Source: RPQJ01 sp963846885 (GTDB lineage: Bacteria; Pseudomonadota; Gammaproteobacteria; Steroidobacterales; Steroidobacteraceae). Taken from it: DNA of 64,000 nt. Positions 51,548-60,083 of the stretch are shown here, piece after piece (the stretch's first letter is position 1; each line of letters begins with the position of its first letter). The stretch is from positions 186,001 through 250,000 of the forward strand of contig CAWJXS010000003.1 in NCBI GenBank assembly GCA_963846885.1, in the 5' to 3' direction. A model generated the notes under the pieces. The model did no database searches. It was not told the DNA's origin and worked only from the letters and a program-made list of their open reading frames with translations. A program made the position numbers and the translations under genes.

Positions 51548-53800
51548 TTATCGCACGCCGGACTTGCCCCCGAGCGCAGGCGCTTTCGGACGTAGGACAT
51601 AGCAGACATGGATCTTGGGATTGCGCGCAAAATCCTGCGGGATGGTTGCTCGCGTGATGTCGTCCACCTCGAAACCGTCGAGCGTGGCCCCGTCCAGCTT
51701 GAACTTCTGGAAGTTGTTCGAGAACACGATCATGCCACCCGGCGCGAGCAGCTTCGCCGCCGTGGTGAGCAGCCAGCCATGGTCGAGCTGCACGTCGAAA
51801 TCGCGCTGCATGCGCTTCGACCGCGAATGTGTCGGCGGATCGATGAAGATCAGGTCGTAGGCTGGCGGACGCATGCGCTGCGTTTGTGATTCGAGCCACG
51901 CCAGGCAGTCCGCCTGCACGAACTCGTGGGCCGGACCGCGCAAATCGTTGAGCTCCAGGTTACGCAGCGCCCAGTCGAGGTACGTGTTGGACATGTCGAC
52001 GGTGGTCGAGGCCACCGCTCCGCCGCCCACGGCGTGCACGGTGGCTGCACCGGTGTAAGCGAACAGGTTCAGGAAGCGCTTGCCCTGCGCCCATTCGCCC
52101 AGCCGCGTGCGCGTGATGCGGTGATCCAGGAACAGCCCGGTGTCGAGGTAATCGGTGAAGTTGACGAGCAGCCGGTAGCGCCCCTCGCGCACGGCGTGGA
52201 ACTGCTCGCCGGCAGCGAGCTTCTCGTACTGCTCGCCGGCCTTCTGGCGCTTGCGCACGCGCAGGACCATGCGCTCGACCGGAATGCCGAGCACCTCCGG
52301 GATCACGGCCAGTGCTTCGTCGCGCCGCGAGCGGACCAGTTCCTGCTCGATGTTGGCGGGCGCCGCGTACTCCTGCACGCATACCCAGCGCTCGTCATTG
52401 CCATAGACGTCGATGGCGAACGAGTACTCCGGCATGTCGGCGTCGTACACGCGATAGCACGCGATCTCCTCGCGCTTCGTCCACGACGCGAGCTTCGCCA
52501 CGTTCTTGCGCAGGCGGTTGGCGAACATGACGGAACCCGGCCGGCTGCGCGCCGCTTCGAGCCGTGCCGCGCGCACCTCGCCGGGATCCGGCTCCTTTGC
52601 CGATTCGTCGAGCTGAAACCGCAGCAGCCGGCATTCGAGCGCGCCGTTGAACAGGGTGTGCGAGCGATAGGCGCGCAGGCCCAGAGCGCGTCCCAGGGGC
52701 GGATCGCCGATGAAGATGCCCGCTTCCCAGCCGGGAAAGCAGCGCAGCAGCTTGTCGCCGAGGTTCGCGTACAGCGTCTCGATCTTCTCAGGATCGCCGA
52801 TGCGCACGCCGTAGGGCGGATTGACGACGACCAGGCCGGTGGCGTGGGTCGTGGCGGGCAGGTTCGAGAGGTCGCGACGATCGAACACCAGGTGATTGCC
52901 GAGGCCCGCGCGATTGGCGTTCGCGATCGCGGCACGGATGGCGGACTGGTCGCGGTCACTGCCGGCGCAGCGGCCACCCTCCAGCACGTCGAGCCGGCGT
53001 TCGCCTTCTGCTGCCTGCCGCAGCTCCTGCCACAGCGTCGCGTCGTGCTGCAGCCAGCGCTCGAACCCGAAACGCTTGCGGAGCAGTCCCGGGGCGATTC
53101 CCGCCGCGATCATGGCGGCCTCGATGACGAGCGTGCCGGAGCCGCACATCGGGTCGTAGAACGCCGCGCCATCGGCCGCCATGGCCGCCCAGCCCGATCG
53201 CAACAGCAGGGCTGCAGCCAGGTTCTCCTTGAGCGGTGCCTCGACTCCCAGCTGCCGGTAGCCGCGACGGTGCAGTGGCTCGCCGCTCAGGTCGATGCCG
53301 ACGGTGACGCGCTCCTTGGCAAAACGCAGGCTCACGCGCAGGTCGGGCGCCGCCAGGTCGACGTTGGGGCGCTCACCCGTATGCTCGCGCATGCGATCGA
53401 CGATCGCGTCTTTCGCACGCAACGCCGCGAATTGCGTGTGGCGTAGCCACTGTGGCGATTCGCCGACGACGCTCACGGCGAAGGTGCCGTCCGAACCCAC
53501 GTGGCTTTCCCACGGCAGCTCGAGCAGGCCGCGGTACATCACGTCGGGATCGCTCGCGTTGAGGTCGGCCAGCGTGAGCAGCACGCGACTGGCGATGCGC
53601 GAGCGCAGGCAGGCGGTGTAGGCGCTCGACAGCGGCCCTTCGAAGCTCACGCCTGCGGGGTGCTCGCGCACGACGTCCACGCCGGCCTGGCGCAGTTCGG
53701 CCGAGAGCATGTCCGCGACGTTGAGCGGGCACGCGGCGAAGAACCGATGGCGCGCGCTGGTCGTGGCGGGGGTTTCGTCGATGACGCTGGTTTCGTTCAA
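51548..53800 (-). CDS. rlmL: Bifunctional 23S rRNA methyltransferase RlmKL (m2G2445/m7G2069)
   Basis: A 750-aa fusion of RlmL and RlmK. N-terminal THUMP-containing part (FFAACPLNVADMLSAELRQA) leads to the first methyltransferase: FYDPMCGSGTLVIEAAMIA, VVVNPPYGVRIGD. The C-terminal half is the SPOUT-unrelated RlmK methyltransferase: FLNLFAYTGAATVHAVGGG, DLIFIDPPTHSRSKRM, IVFSNNFQKFKLD. TTG 53800 is the start, overlapping the exonuclease/GIY-YIG gene stop as TTGA; no ATG is available before ADMLSAE. The length matches E. coli RlmKL (about 700 aa). Confidence 0.94.
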   Translation of the reverse strand: MNETSVIDETPATTSARHRFFAACPLNVADMLSAELRQAGVDVVREHPAGVSFEGPLSSAYTACLRSRIASRVLLTLADLNASDPDVMYRGLLELPWESHVGSDGTFAVSVVGESPQWLRHTQFAALRAKDAIVDRMREHTGERPNVDLAAPDLRVSLRFAKERVTVGIDLSGEPLHRRGYRQLGVEAPLKENLAAALLLRSGWAAMAADGAAFYDPMCGSGTLVIEAAMIAAGIAPGLLRKRFGFERWLQHDATLWQELRQAAEGERRLDVLEGGRCAGSDRDQSAIRAAIANANRAGLGNHLVFDRRDLSNLPATTHATGLVVVNPPYGVRIGDPEKIETLYANLGDKLLRCFPGWEAGIFIGDPPLGRALGLRAYRSHTLFNGALECRLLRFQLDESAKEPDPGEVRAARLEAARSRPGSVMFANRLRKNVAKLASWTKREEIACYRVYDADMPEYSFAIDVYGNDERWVCVQEYAAPANIEQELVRSRRDEALAVIPEVLGIPVERMVLRVRKRQKAGEQYEKLAAGEQFHAVREGRYRLLVNFTDYLDTGLFLDHRITRTRLGEWAQGKRFLNLFAYTGAATVHAVGGGAVASTTVDMSNTYLDWALRNLELNDLRGPAHEFVQADCLAWLESQTQRMRPPAYDLIFIDPPTHSRSKRMQRDFDVQLDHGWLLTTAAKLLAPGGMIVFSNNFQKFKLDGATLDGFEVDDITRATIPQDFARNPKIHVCYVLRPKAPALGGKSGVR

Positions 53801-55251
53801 GCGGACTCCTGCCGCGCAGGAAACTGCAGGAGGTCGCGCGGACGCACGTCCTGCAAGGCTCGTCCGATGATGCGATAACTGTCTGCGTCGAACGCGGCGG
53901 CATCGGCTGCGCGCAGCAACGCCTGCACTTCGTCGTCGTCGCGCGCCGTGCCGAGGTGGCACCAGCGGTCCAGCACGTGGATCTGCACGCCTTGCCCTGC
54001 AGGTGCGGGCTCGCGGATGCCGATCGCGCCGGTAAATGGCCACGCCTTGAACCGGAGCGGCGCCAGCGTGATCTGCAAGCGTGCGTCGTGCAGCGCGCGC
54101 GGTTCCTTGCCGACGCAGGCGCCACGGCACTTGCGCACCTGGAAAGCGAAGCAACTGCCCTCGCCGCTTTCGAGCCCGAGCGTCTTCAGGCACAGCCCGG
54201 CCTCGCGCGCCTTGCCCTCGACGGCACGCCAGGCGTCTTTCTCGGTGCGGAAAGGCCCGAACACGGGTTGGCCCGCATCGATGCGAGCCACGTCCTCGAT
54301 CGGCACGACCTCAGGCAGCAGGCCCTGTTCGTTCTGCTGCAGCCGCACCACGCAGTCGCCCGTATGCTTGCGCAGCCTGCGATTGCCGGTGGGCGACAGC
54401 TCCTTTACCAGCCGCGATTCAAGCAGCAGCGCGCCGAGTTCGCCGCCGGTCTCGATCCATTCGACCTGCCGCACCTGGCGCGTCAGCTTCGATTCCTTGC
54501 CCGAGCGATGTTCGGCGGCGAAATGGTCGAAGACCCGACTGCGTATGTTGCGGCTCTTGCCGACGTACAGCAGCGTGCCCGCCTCGTCGCGGAACAGGTA
54601 CACGCCTGCGCCTTCGGGCAAGTCGTCGGCGAGTTCGGCCGGCAAATGGGCGGGCAGCCGCGTCTCGCGCATTGCCTGCGTTGCGGCTGCATGCAGCACG
54701 TCGGCGCCCCGCTCGGACTCCATTGCGCCGAGCAGCGCAGGCAGCACCTGCGCATCGCCAAGCGCGCGGTGCCGCGCCCCGCACGACAGCGAGAAGCGTT
54801 CCATCAGCGTGTCGAGGTTGTGACGCCGGTGCTCGGCATAGAGCGCGCGCGACAACTTGACGGTGCACAGGACCGGCGCCGAGAACCGCACGCCGAGCCG
54901 TCGAAACTCGGTCCGCAGGAAGCCGTAGTCGAAACGTGCGTTGTGTGCGACGAAGAGCCGTCCTTCGAGGCGCCGGCGGACCTCCTGCGCCACGTCGGCA
55001 AACGGCGGGGCGTCCGCAATCATGGAGTCGTCGATGCCGGTGAACGACGCGATCATCGCGGGGATACGCATGCCGGGATGCACCAGCGTGCTCCACTCCT
55101 CGACGATCTCGCCGTGCTCGAGCAGCACGATGCCCACCTCGATGACGCGGTGATGCGCAGCCATGCCGCCCGTGGTCTCGAGATCGACACAGGCGACGGG
55201 GCCGCGCAGGCACGCGGACTGCAGCGCGAAATTCGCGCTGGCGTCAGGCAT
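53797..55251 (-). CDS. DEDDh exonuclease-GIY-YIG (UvrC/Cho-like) fusion nuclease
   Basis: A 484-aa protein with an N-terminal 3'-5' exonuclease (ACVDLETTGGMAAHHRVIEV, VAHNARFDYGFLRTEF, RHRALGDAQVLPALL) and a central GIY-YIG domain like UvrC/Cho (GVYLFRDEAGTLLYVGKSRN, RSRVFDHF; Glu in LLLESRLVKELSP). A C-terminal part contains CFAFQVRKCRGACVG, a Cys cluster seen in this fusion family. Start ATG 55251. Known architecture, thought to act in DNA repair, but not characterised in this context. Its stop overlaps the rlmL start. Confidence 0.9.
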   Translation of the reverse strand: MPDASANFALQSACLRGPVACVDLETTGGMAAHHRVIEVGIVLLEHGEIVEEWSTLVHPGMRIPAMIASFTGIDDSMIADAPPFADVAQEVRRRLEGRLFVAHNARFDYGFLRTEFRRLGVRFSAPVLCTVKLSRALYAEHRRHNLDTLMERFSLSCGARHRALGDAQVLPALLGAMESERGADVLHAAATQAMRETRLPAHLPAELADDLPEGAGVYLFRDEAGTLLYVGKSRNIRSRVFDHFAAEHRSGKESKLTRQVRQVEWIETGGELGALLLESRLVKELSPTGNRRLRKHTGDCVVRLQQNEQGLLPEVVPIEDVARIDAGQPVFGPFRTEKDAWRAVEGKAREAGLCLKTLGLESGEGSCFAFQVRKCRGACVGKEPRALHDARLQITLAPLRFKAWPFTGAIGIREPAPAGQGVQIHVLDRWCHLGTARDDDEVQALLRAADAAAFDADSYRIIGRALQDVRPRDLLQFPARQESA

Positions 55252-55256
55252 GGGAA

Positions 55257-56129
55257 TCAACCCGTGGCACGGCCATCCAGCGCGAAGATCGGGCCGTACA
55301 GGTCTGGACGGCGATCGCGGAACACGCCCCACGAGGTGCGCTGCACGCGCAGCTGCTCGAGGTCGAACGTGGCTGTGAGGATGGCTTCCGACGTGCGATC
55401 GGCCTCGGCCACCTTGGCGCCCGTGGCGTCGGCGATGAAGGACGAGCCGTAGAAGGTCATCTCGTACTTCTGCCCCCGCTCCACGCCGATGCGATTCGAG
55501 GCGACCAGCGGCATCACGTTGGCGGCGGCGTGGCCCTGCATGCAGCGCTGCCAGTGATCACGCGAATCGAGCGTGGCGTCCTGCGGCTCGGAGCCGATCG
55601 CGGTGGGATACATCAGGATGTCCGCGCCGAGCAGGGCCATGCAGCGGGCCGACTCGGGGAACCACTGGTCCCAGCAGATACCCACGCCGATGCTGCCGAA
55701 CCGTGTCTGCCAGACGCGGAAGCCCGTGTCGCCCGGCGAGAAATAGAACTTCTCGTGGTAGCCCGGCCCTTCCGGAATGTGCGACTTGCGATAGACGCCC
55801 AGCGCCGCGCCATCCGCGTCGACCATCACCAGCGAGTTGTAATAGGCCTGGTTGGCGCGCTCGAACACGCTGACCGGCAGCACCACGCCAAGCTCACGGG
55901 CGAGGCCCTGGAAGTGGCGCACGAGCGGGTTGTCCGGCACGGGATGGGCCGTCGCAAAATGGCTCGCGAGGTGGTCCTTGCAGAAGTACGGCGTCTCGAA
56001 AAGCTCTTGGATAAGAATGACTTGCGCGCCGCGAGCCGCCGCCTGCCGCACCAGCGAGTCGGCCTTCGCGATGTTCTCGGCGGGGTTCGGCGTGCAGGCA
56101 AACTGCGTCGCGGCTACGGTGACTTTCAT
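55257..56129 (-). CDS. aguB: N-carbamoylputrescine amidase
   Basis: Hydrolyses N-carbamoylputrescine to putrescine, CO2 and ammonia, the last step of the agmatine route. It is 290 aa. The nitrilase-family triad is Glu in LIQELFETPYFCKD, Lys in YRKSHIPEGPGYHEKFYF, Cys in VGICWDQWFPESAR. The sequences around Lys and Cys are diagnostic for AguB. ATG 56129 (MKVTVAATQFACTPN). AguA (agmatine deiminase) is absent from the window. It gives a second source of putrescine for the Puu/Spu genes. Stops five bases before the fusion nuclease start. Confidence 0.94.
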   Translation of the reverse strand: MKVTVAATQFACTPNPAENIAKADSLVRQAAARGAQVILIQELFETPYFCKDHLASHFATAHPVPDNPLVRHFQGLARELGVVLPVSVFERANQAYYNSLVMVDADGAALGVYRKSHIPEGPGYHEKFYFSPGDTGFRVWQTRFGSIGVGICWDQWFPESARCMALLGADILMYPTAIGSEPQDATLDSRDHWQRCMQGHAAANVMPLVASNRIGVERGQKYEMTFYGSSFIADATGAKVAEADRTSEAILTATFDLEQLRVQRTSWGVFRDRRPDLYGPIFALDGRATG

Positions 56130-56341
56130 CGCGAGCTCCGGGAGAAGGTGGCCGGGGAGTCTAGCGAAGGTACCCCCCCGCGACCAATTGACGCAGTTTA
56201 GAAATGGTCTTAGCGGGTTCGGGGCAACCTCTATATTATTGTCAAATTCGTCCCCCGCCTTGGGGGATGGACGCGTGGGAAGACGGAAGCTCGCGCGGGG
56301 GGTGGGGACCAACAATCAGCACAACTCGAAGGAGTCCCCCC

Positions 56342-57404
56342 ATGTCCAGTTCTTTGCTCGACAGCCTGTCGCAGCTCGTTACGCCCGACCTGCTCGGTCA
56401 GGCAGCATCCATGCTTGGAGAGAGCCAAGGCAACGTATCGCGCGGCGTCAGCGCAGCGTTACCCATGCTGCTCGGCAGTGTGGCTTCGCGCGCCACCGAT
56501 ACGAATTTTGCGTCCAGCCTGTTCAAACTCGTAACCGACAGCCGCAATGACCTGGGCGCGGTTGGCAACATCGCGCAATTGCTGACGCCGGGCTCATCGA
56601 ACTCATCGATCTCCGCACTCGGCGGCCAGTTGCTCGGCTCTCTGTTCGGCAACAACACGAGTGCGGTCACCAGCGCGCTCGCTGGTTATGCGGGCATCAA
56701 GCCGCAGTCCGCCAACTCGCTGCTCTCCATGGCTGCACCGATGGTCCTGGGCGTGCTGGGCAAGTCGGTGCGCGGCGGCGGACTCAACATGAGTTCTCTC
56801 GCCAGCCTGCTGAGCAGCCAGAAGGGCGCCATCTCTGCGGCGCTGCCGACCGGCCTCAACCTCGATCGCTACCTGGCTGCGCCAAGCGCCGCGATGGCGG
56901 CGGTCGCCGCGCCGGCGGCAAAGTCCTCGATCTGGCGGTGGCTGCTGCCGTTGCTGCTCGTGCTCGGCGCGCTGTTGCTGCTGTCACGCTGCATGAAGAA
57001 GGATGAAGTCGTTCAATCGCTGCCAGCTCCGGCCCCGCAGGCCGAAGTCGCGCCCGCGCCGCTGCCGGCACCGGCGCCGGTCGAAGTTGCGCATACCAAG
57101 GGCCGACGTGTTCTTCGACGTCGCCAAGACGGAGTTGCCGGCCGACGCTGGTACTGCGCTCGCAGGTGTCATTGCCTACCTCGTCGCCAACCCGACGAGC
57201 ATGGCTGTCGTCTCCGGTTACCACGATCCGACGGGCGACCTCGCGACGAACGAGGAGTTGGCCAAGAACCGCGCCCTCGCCGTTCGCGGTGCCCTGGTGG
57301 CCGGCGGCGTGACGGCCGCGCGTATCGACCTGCAGAAGCCGGTGGTATCGACGGGCGACGGCTCGCTCGAGGCCGCGCGTCGCGTGGAGGTCACGATTCG
57401 CTAA
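56342..57404 (+). CDS. DUF937-transmembrane-OmpA-domain protein (frame break near 57,101)
   Basis: The first frame from ATG 56342 (aaggag upstream) has a DUF937/YidB-like domain (about 1-180; LLDSLSQLVTPDLLGQAASM), a membrane helix (WRWLLPLLLVLGALLLLS), and a Pro/Ala linker. Another frame then supplies an OmpA-like domain: DVFFDVAKTELPADAGTALA, VVSGYHDPTGDLATNEELAK, RRVEVTIR. Deleting one G of the ggg at 57100-57102 joins them through TKADVFFDVAKTEL. The OmpA domain usually binds peptidoglycan through the Asp and Arg of the N-x-x-L-A-x-x-R-A motif, here NEELAKNRALAVRG. A strong terminator follows. Confidence 0.8.
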
Positions 57405-57440
57405 AGACTATTGCGGGGCGTAACTCGCACCGAGTCGCGA

Positions 57441-57470
57441 CAGGGGCCCATCGGGGCCCCTGTTTTTTTT
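57441..57470 (+). terminator. Intrinsic terminator after the DUF937-OmpA gene
   Basis: caggggccc and gggcccctg form a 9-bp stem around atcg, immediately followed by a run of eight T. It lies 37 bases after the stop. On the opposite strand there is no T-run, so it does not terminate ackA. Confidence 0.95.
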
Positions 57471-57489
57471 GCACGAGAGCCGCTCACCA

Positions 57490-58695
57490 TCAAGGGTCGA
57501 TCAACTGCTGCACGTGCCGCGCGATCATGCTTTCCTCGTCCGTCGGGATCACGTAGGCCGCCACATTGCTGCCCGCGGTCGAAATGCAGGGCCCGTTGCG
57601 ACGGTTGGCTGCGTCATCGAGTTCGAGGCCCAGCCAGCGCGCCTGGGCGCAGATGCGGGCACGTATCTCTGCCTGGTTCTCGCCGATGCCCGCGGTGAAG
57701 ACGACGGCATCCAGGCCGCCGAGTGCCGCGGCGAGCGACCCCAGCTCACGGTTCGCCCGGTAGACGAACACAGCGAGTGCGAGCGCCGCAGCAGGCGCGT
57801 CGCTCGCGAGCAGCGTGCGCATGTCGCTCGACACGCCGGACATGCCGAGCAGGCCGGACTCGTTGTAGATGAGCCGCTCGATCTCACGCGCGGTCATGCG
57901 CAGTTCGTCCATCATGAACAGGACGACGCCGGGGTCGAGCGCGCCGCAGCGCGTGCCCATCGGCAGGCCATCGACTGCCGTGAAGCCCATCGTCGTCGCC
58001 ACGCTGCGCCCCGCCTGCAGCGCGCACATGCTCGCGCCGTTGCCAAGGTGAAACACCACCGTGCGGCCATTGGCGGCCCGCGCGTCGACGTGCGGCAACT
58101 GCGAGGCGATGTACTCGTACGAGAGGCCGTGGAACCCGTACCTGCGCACGCCCGCGTCATTGAAGCGCGGTGGCAAGGCGAAGCGCTGCGCCACTTCGGG
58201 CACCGTGCGATGGAATGCCGTGTCGAAGCACGCCACCTCGGGCACGCCGGGCAGGCGCTGGAGCAACGCGCGAATCGCGGCAAGATTGTGCGGCTGGTGC
58301 AGCGGGGCGAGCGGCACGTAACGATCGAGTCGCTGCAGGATCGACTCGTCCACCGCGGTGGGCGCCATGAACTCGAGCCCGCCATGCACCACGCGGTGCC
58401 CTACGCCCACGATCGACGCGCCCTCCAGCCCCTGCTCCACGGCATCGAGCAGGTGATTGAGCGCGTCCGCGTGCGCCATCGGCTCGTGGCCCAGGTCTCT
58501 ATCGACCGTGACGCCGTTCTCTGACCGCGACTGGAACCGCGGCGAGGTGCCCAGCCCCGACACCTGGCCGCGCAGGTCGCGCACCGCGCGACTGCCCTGC
58601 AGGCGGAACAGGCAGAACTTGATGCTGGACGAGCCCGCGTTCAGCACCAGAATGGCGCGCTCTGCTACGCCTGCCGCCGCCACTTCCAGACTCAC
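57490..58695 (-). CDS. ackA: Acetate kinase (acetate/propionate family)
   Basis: Converts acetyl-phosphate and ADP to acetate and ATP (reversible). Length 401 aa. Motifs: ILVLNAGSSSIKFCLF (phosphate 1), GVGHRVVHGG, catalytic FDTAFHRTVPEVAQ, VFHLGNGASMCALQ, and VFTAGIGENQAEIRA (adenosine). GTG 58695 overlaps the stop of the phosphotransacetylase gene (GTGA). Last gene of the operon puuR, aldehyde dehydrogenase, MaoC-PTA, ackA. Confidence 0.94.
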   Translation of the reverse strand: MSLEVAAAGVAERAILVLNAGSSSIKFCLFRLQGSRAVRDLRGQVSGLGTSPRFQSRSENGVTVDRDLGHEPMAHADALNHLLDAVEQGLEGASIVGVGHRVVHGGLEFMAPTAVDESILQRLDRYVPLAPLHQPHNLAAIRALLQRLPGVPEVACFDTAFHRTVPEVAQRFALPPRFNDAGVRRYGFHGLSYEYIASQLPHVDARAANGRTVVFHLGNGASMCALQAGRSVATTMGFTAVDGLPMGTRCGALDPGVVLFMMDELRMTAREIERLIYNESGLLGMSGVSSDMRTLLASDAPAAALALAVFVYRANRELGSLAAALGGLDAVVFTAGIGENQAEIRARICAQARWLGLELDDAANRRNGPCISTAGSNVAAYVIPTDEESMIARHVQQLIDP

Positions 58696-60083
58696 TTCAG
58701 CGCGGACTCGGCCGCACGTCGCGCATGCACGACGAGCTTCGCGACCGCGGCAGAACCGATGCGCATGCGCACGTTGTCGGCACGGCTCGTCAGGATGACG
58801 GGCACGCGCGCGCCCATGACGATGCCCGCACTGTCGGCGCCGGCGAAATACTGCAACTGCTTGGCCAGCATGTTGCCAGCCTCGATGTTCGGCACCAGCA
58901 GGATGTCGGCGCGGCCGGCCACCGGGGATTCGATGCGCTTGGTGCGCGCGGCGACCTCGCTGATCGCATTGTCGAACGCGAGCGGCCCGTCGAGGATCGC
59001 ACCGCGGATCTGGCCGCGGTCGGCCATCTTGCACAGCGCCGCCGCATCGATCGTCGAGGCGATGTCGGGGTTGACCATCTCCACCGCTGAAAGAATGGCC
59101 ACTTTTGGCCGGTCGACCCCGAGGCTGCGGGCCAGGTCGATCGCATTCTGCGCGATGTCCGCCTTTTCCTTGAGCGACGGCTCGATGTTGATGGCGGCGT
59201 CGGTGACGAACAGGATGCGATCGTAGGCCGGCACGTCCATCACGAACACGTGGCTCACGCGACGATCGGTACGCAGGCCGCCCTGCGACGACACCACGGC
59301 CTGCATGATCTCGTCGGTGTGCAGGCTGCCCTTCATCAGGGTCTCGACCTCGCCATTGCGCGCAAGCGCCACGGCGGCGGCAGCCGAGGCGTGACTGTGT
59401 TCGGTGTCGACGAGACGGCAGTTGGAGATGTCCTCGCCCAGCGTGCGGGCAAGCGAACGGATGCGTGCAGCCGGACCCACCAGCACGGGAACGATCAAAC
59501 CGACACGGGCCGCCTCGAGCGCGCCCAGCAGCGAGTCCGGGTCGCACGGGTGCGCCACCGCGCAGCTGACCGGCGGCAGCGACTCGCAGCGCTTCAGCAG
59601 GCGTACGAAAACATCGTTGCGACGGATGATGAACTCGGGGCGTTCGAGTTCGGGGAAGTGCGCCTTGCGCTCGGGCGCCTCGACCACCGTCGTGCCCCAC
59701 AGCACGCGCTGGCCACCCGTCTCCACCACGCAGTCGAAGACCACGCGCCGCGGCGTCTCGAGCTTCTCGAGCACGGTCACGGTCGCCTTCACCTGGTCGC
59801 CCACGCGCAGGTAGCCCAGGAATTCGAGTTGTTGCGACACGATCCGCGTGCCGGGCCCAGGCAGTCGCCGCTCGAGCATGCCGGCGATGATCGCCTCGGC
59901 CGCGACCGCGTCGACGCTCAGTGTGTTCGCGGCCGCGTCTGCGCCTTCGGCCACGTGAAATGGCACCACGTCGCCCGAAACCAGCAGCAGCGCCTCGATC
60001 TCGGACTGCCCGAGCAGGCGCTGCGCGCTGACGGTGGCGCCGACGGCGAGGTCGTCGTACGGGGTATTGCTGTAGCCGCTCAC
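58692..60083 (-). CDS. Bifunctional MaoC-like hydratase/phosphate acyltransferase
   Basis: A 463-aa fusion. Residues 1-140 are a MaoC hot-dog domain (IVSQQLEFLGYLRVGDQVKA), and residues 165-460 a phosphotransacetylase/phosphotransbutyrylase (AVAHPCDPDSLLGALEAARV, VSHVFVMDVPAYDRILFVTD, ADILLVPNIEAGNMLAKQL). The domain converts acyl-CoA and phosphate to acyl-phosphate, which the downstream kinase AckA can use to make ATP. The fusion is known as 'enoyl-CoA hydratase/phosphate acetyltransferase'; the MaoC part may act on a short enoyl-CoA. GTG 60083 overlaps the aldehyde dehydrogenase stop. Confidence 0.92.
   Translation of the reverse strand: MSGYSNTPYDDLAVGATVSAQRLLGQSEIEALLLVSGDVVPFHVAEGADAAANTLSVDAVAAEAIIAGMLERRLPGPGTRIVSQQLEFLGYLRVGDQVKATVTVLEKLETPRRVVFDCVVETGGQRVLWGTTVVEAPERKAHFPELERPEFIIRRNDVFVRLLKRCESLPPVSCAVAHPCDPDSLLGALEAARVGLIVPVLVGPAARIRSLARTLGEDISNCRLVDTEHSHASAAAAVALARNGEVETLMKGSLHTDEIMQAVVSSQGGLRTDRRVSHVFVMDVPAYDRILFVTDAAINIEPSLKEKADIAQNAIDLARSLGVDRPKVAILSAVEMVNPDIASTIDAAALCKMADRGQIRGAILDGPLAFDNAISEVAARTKRIESPVAGRADILLVPNIEAGNMLAKQLQYFAGADSAGIVMGARVPVILTSRADNVRMRIGSAAVAKLVVHARRAAESALK

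Noticed and set aside
56188..56250. ttgacg plus the AT-rich tatattatt as a promoter for the DUF937 gene
   Set aside because: The spacing between the elements is about 40 bases, too long for one promoter.
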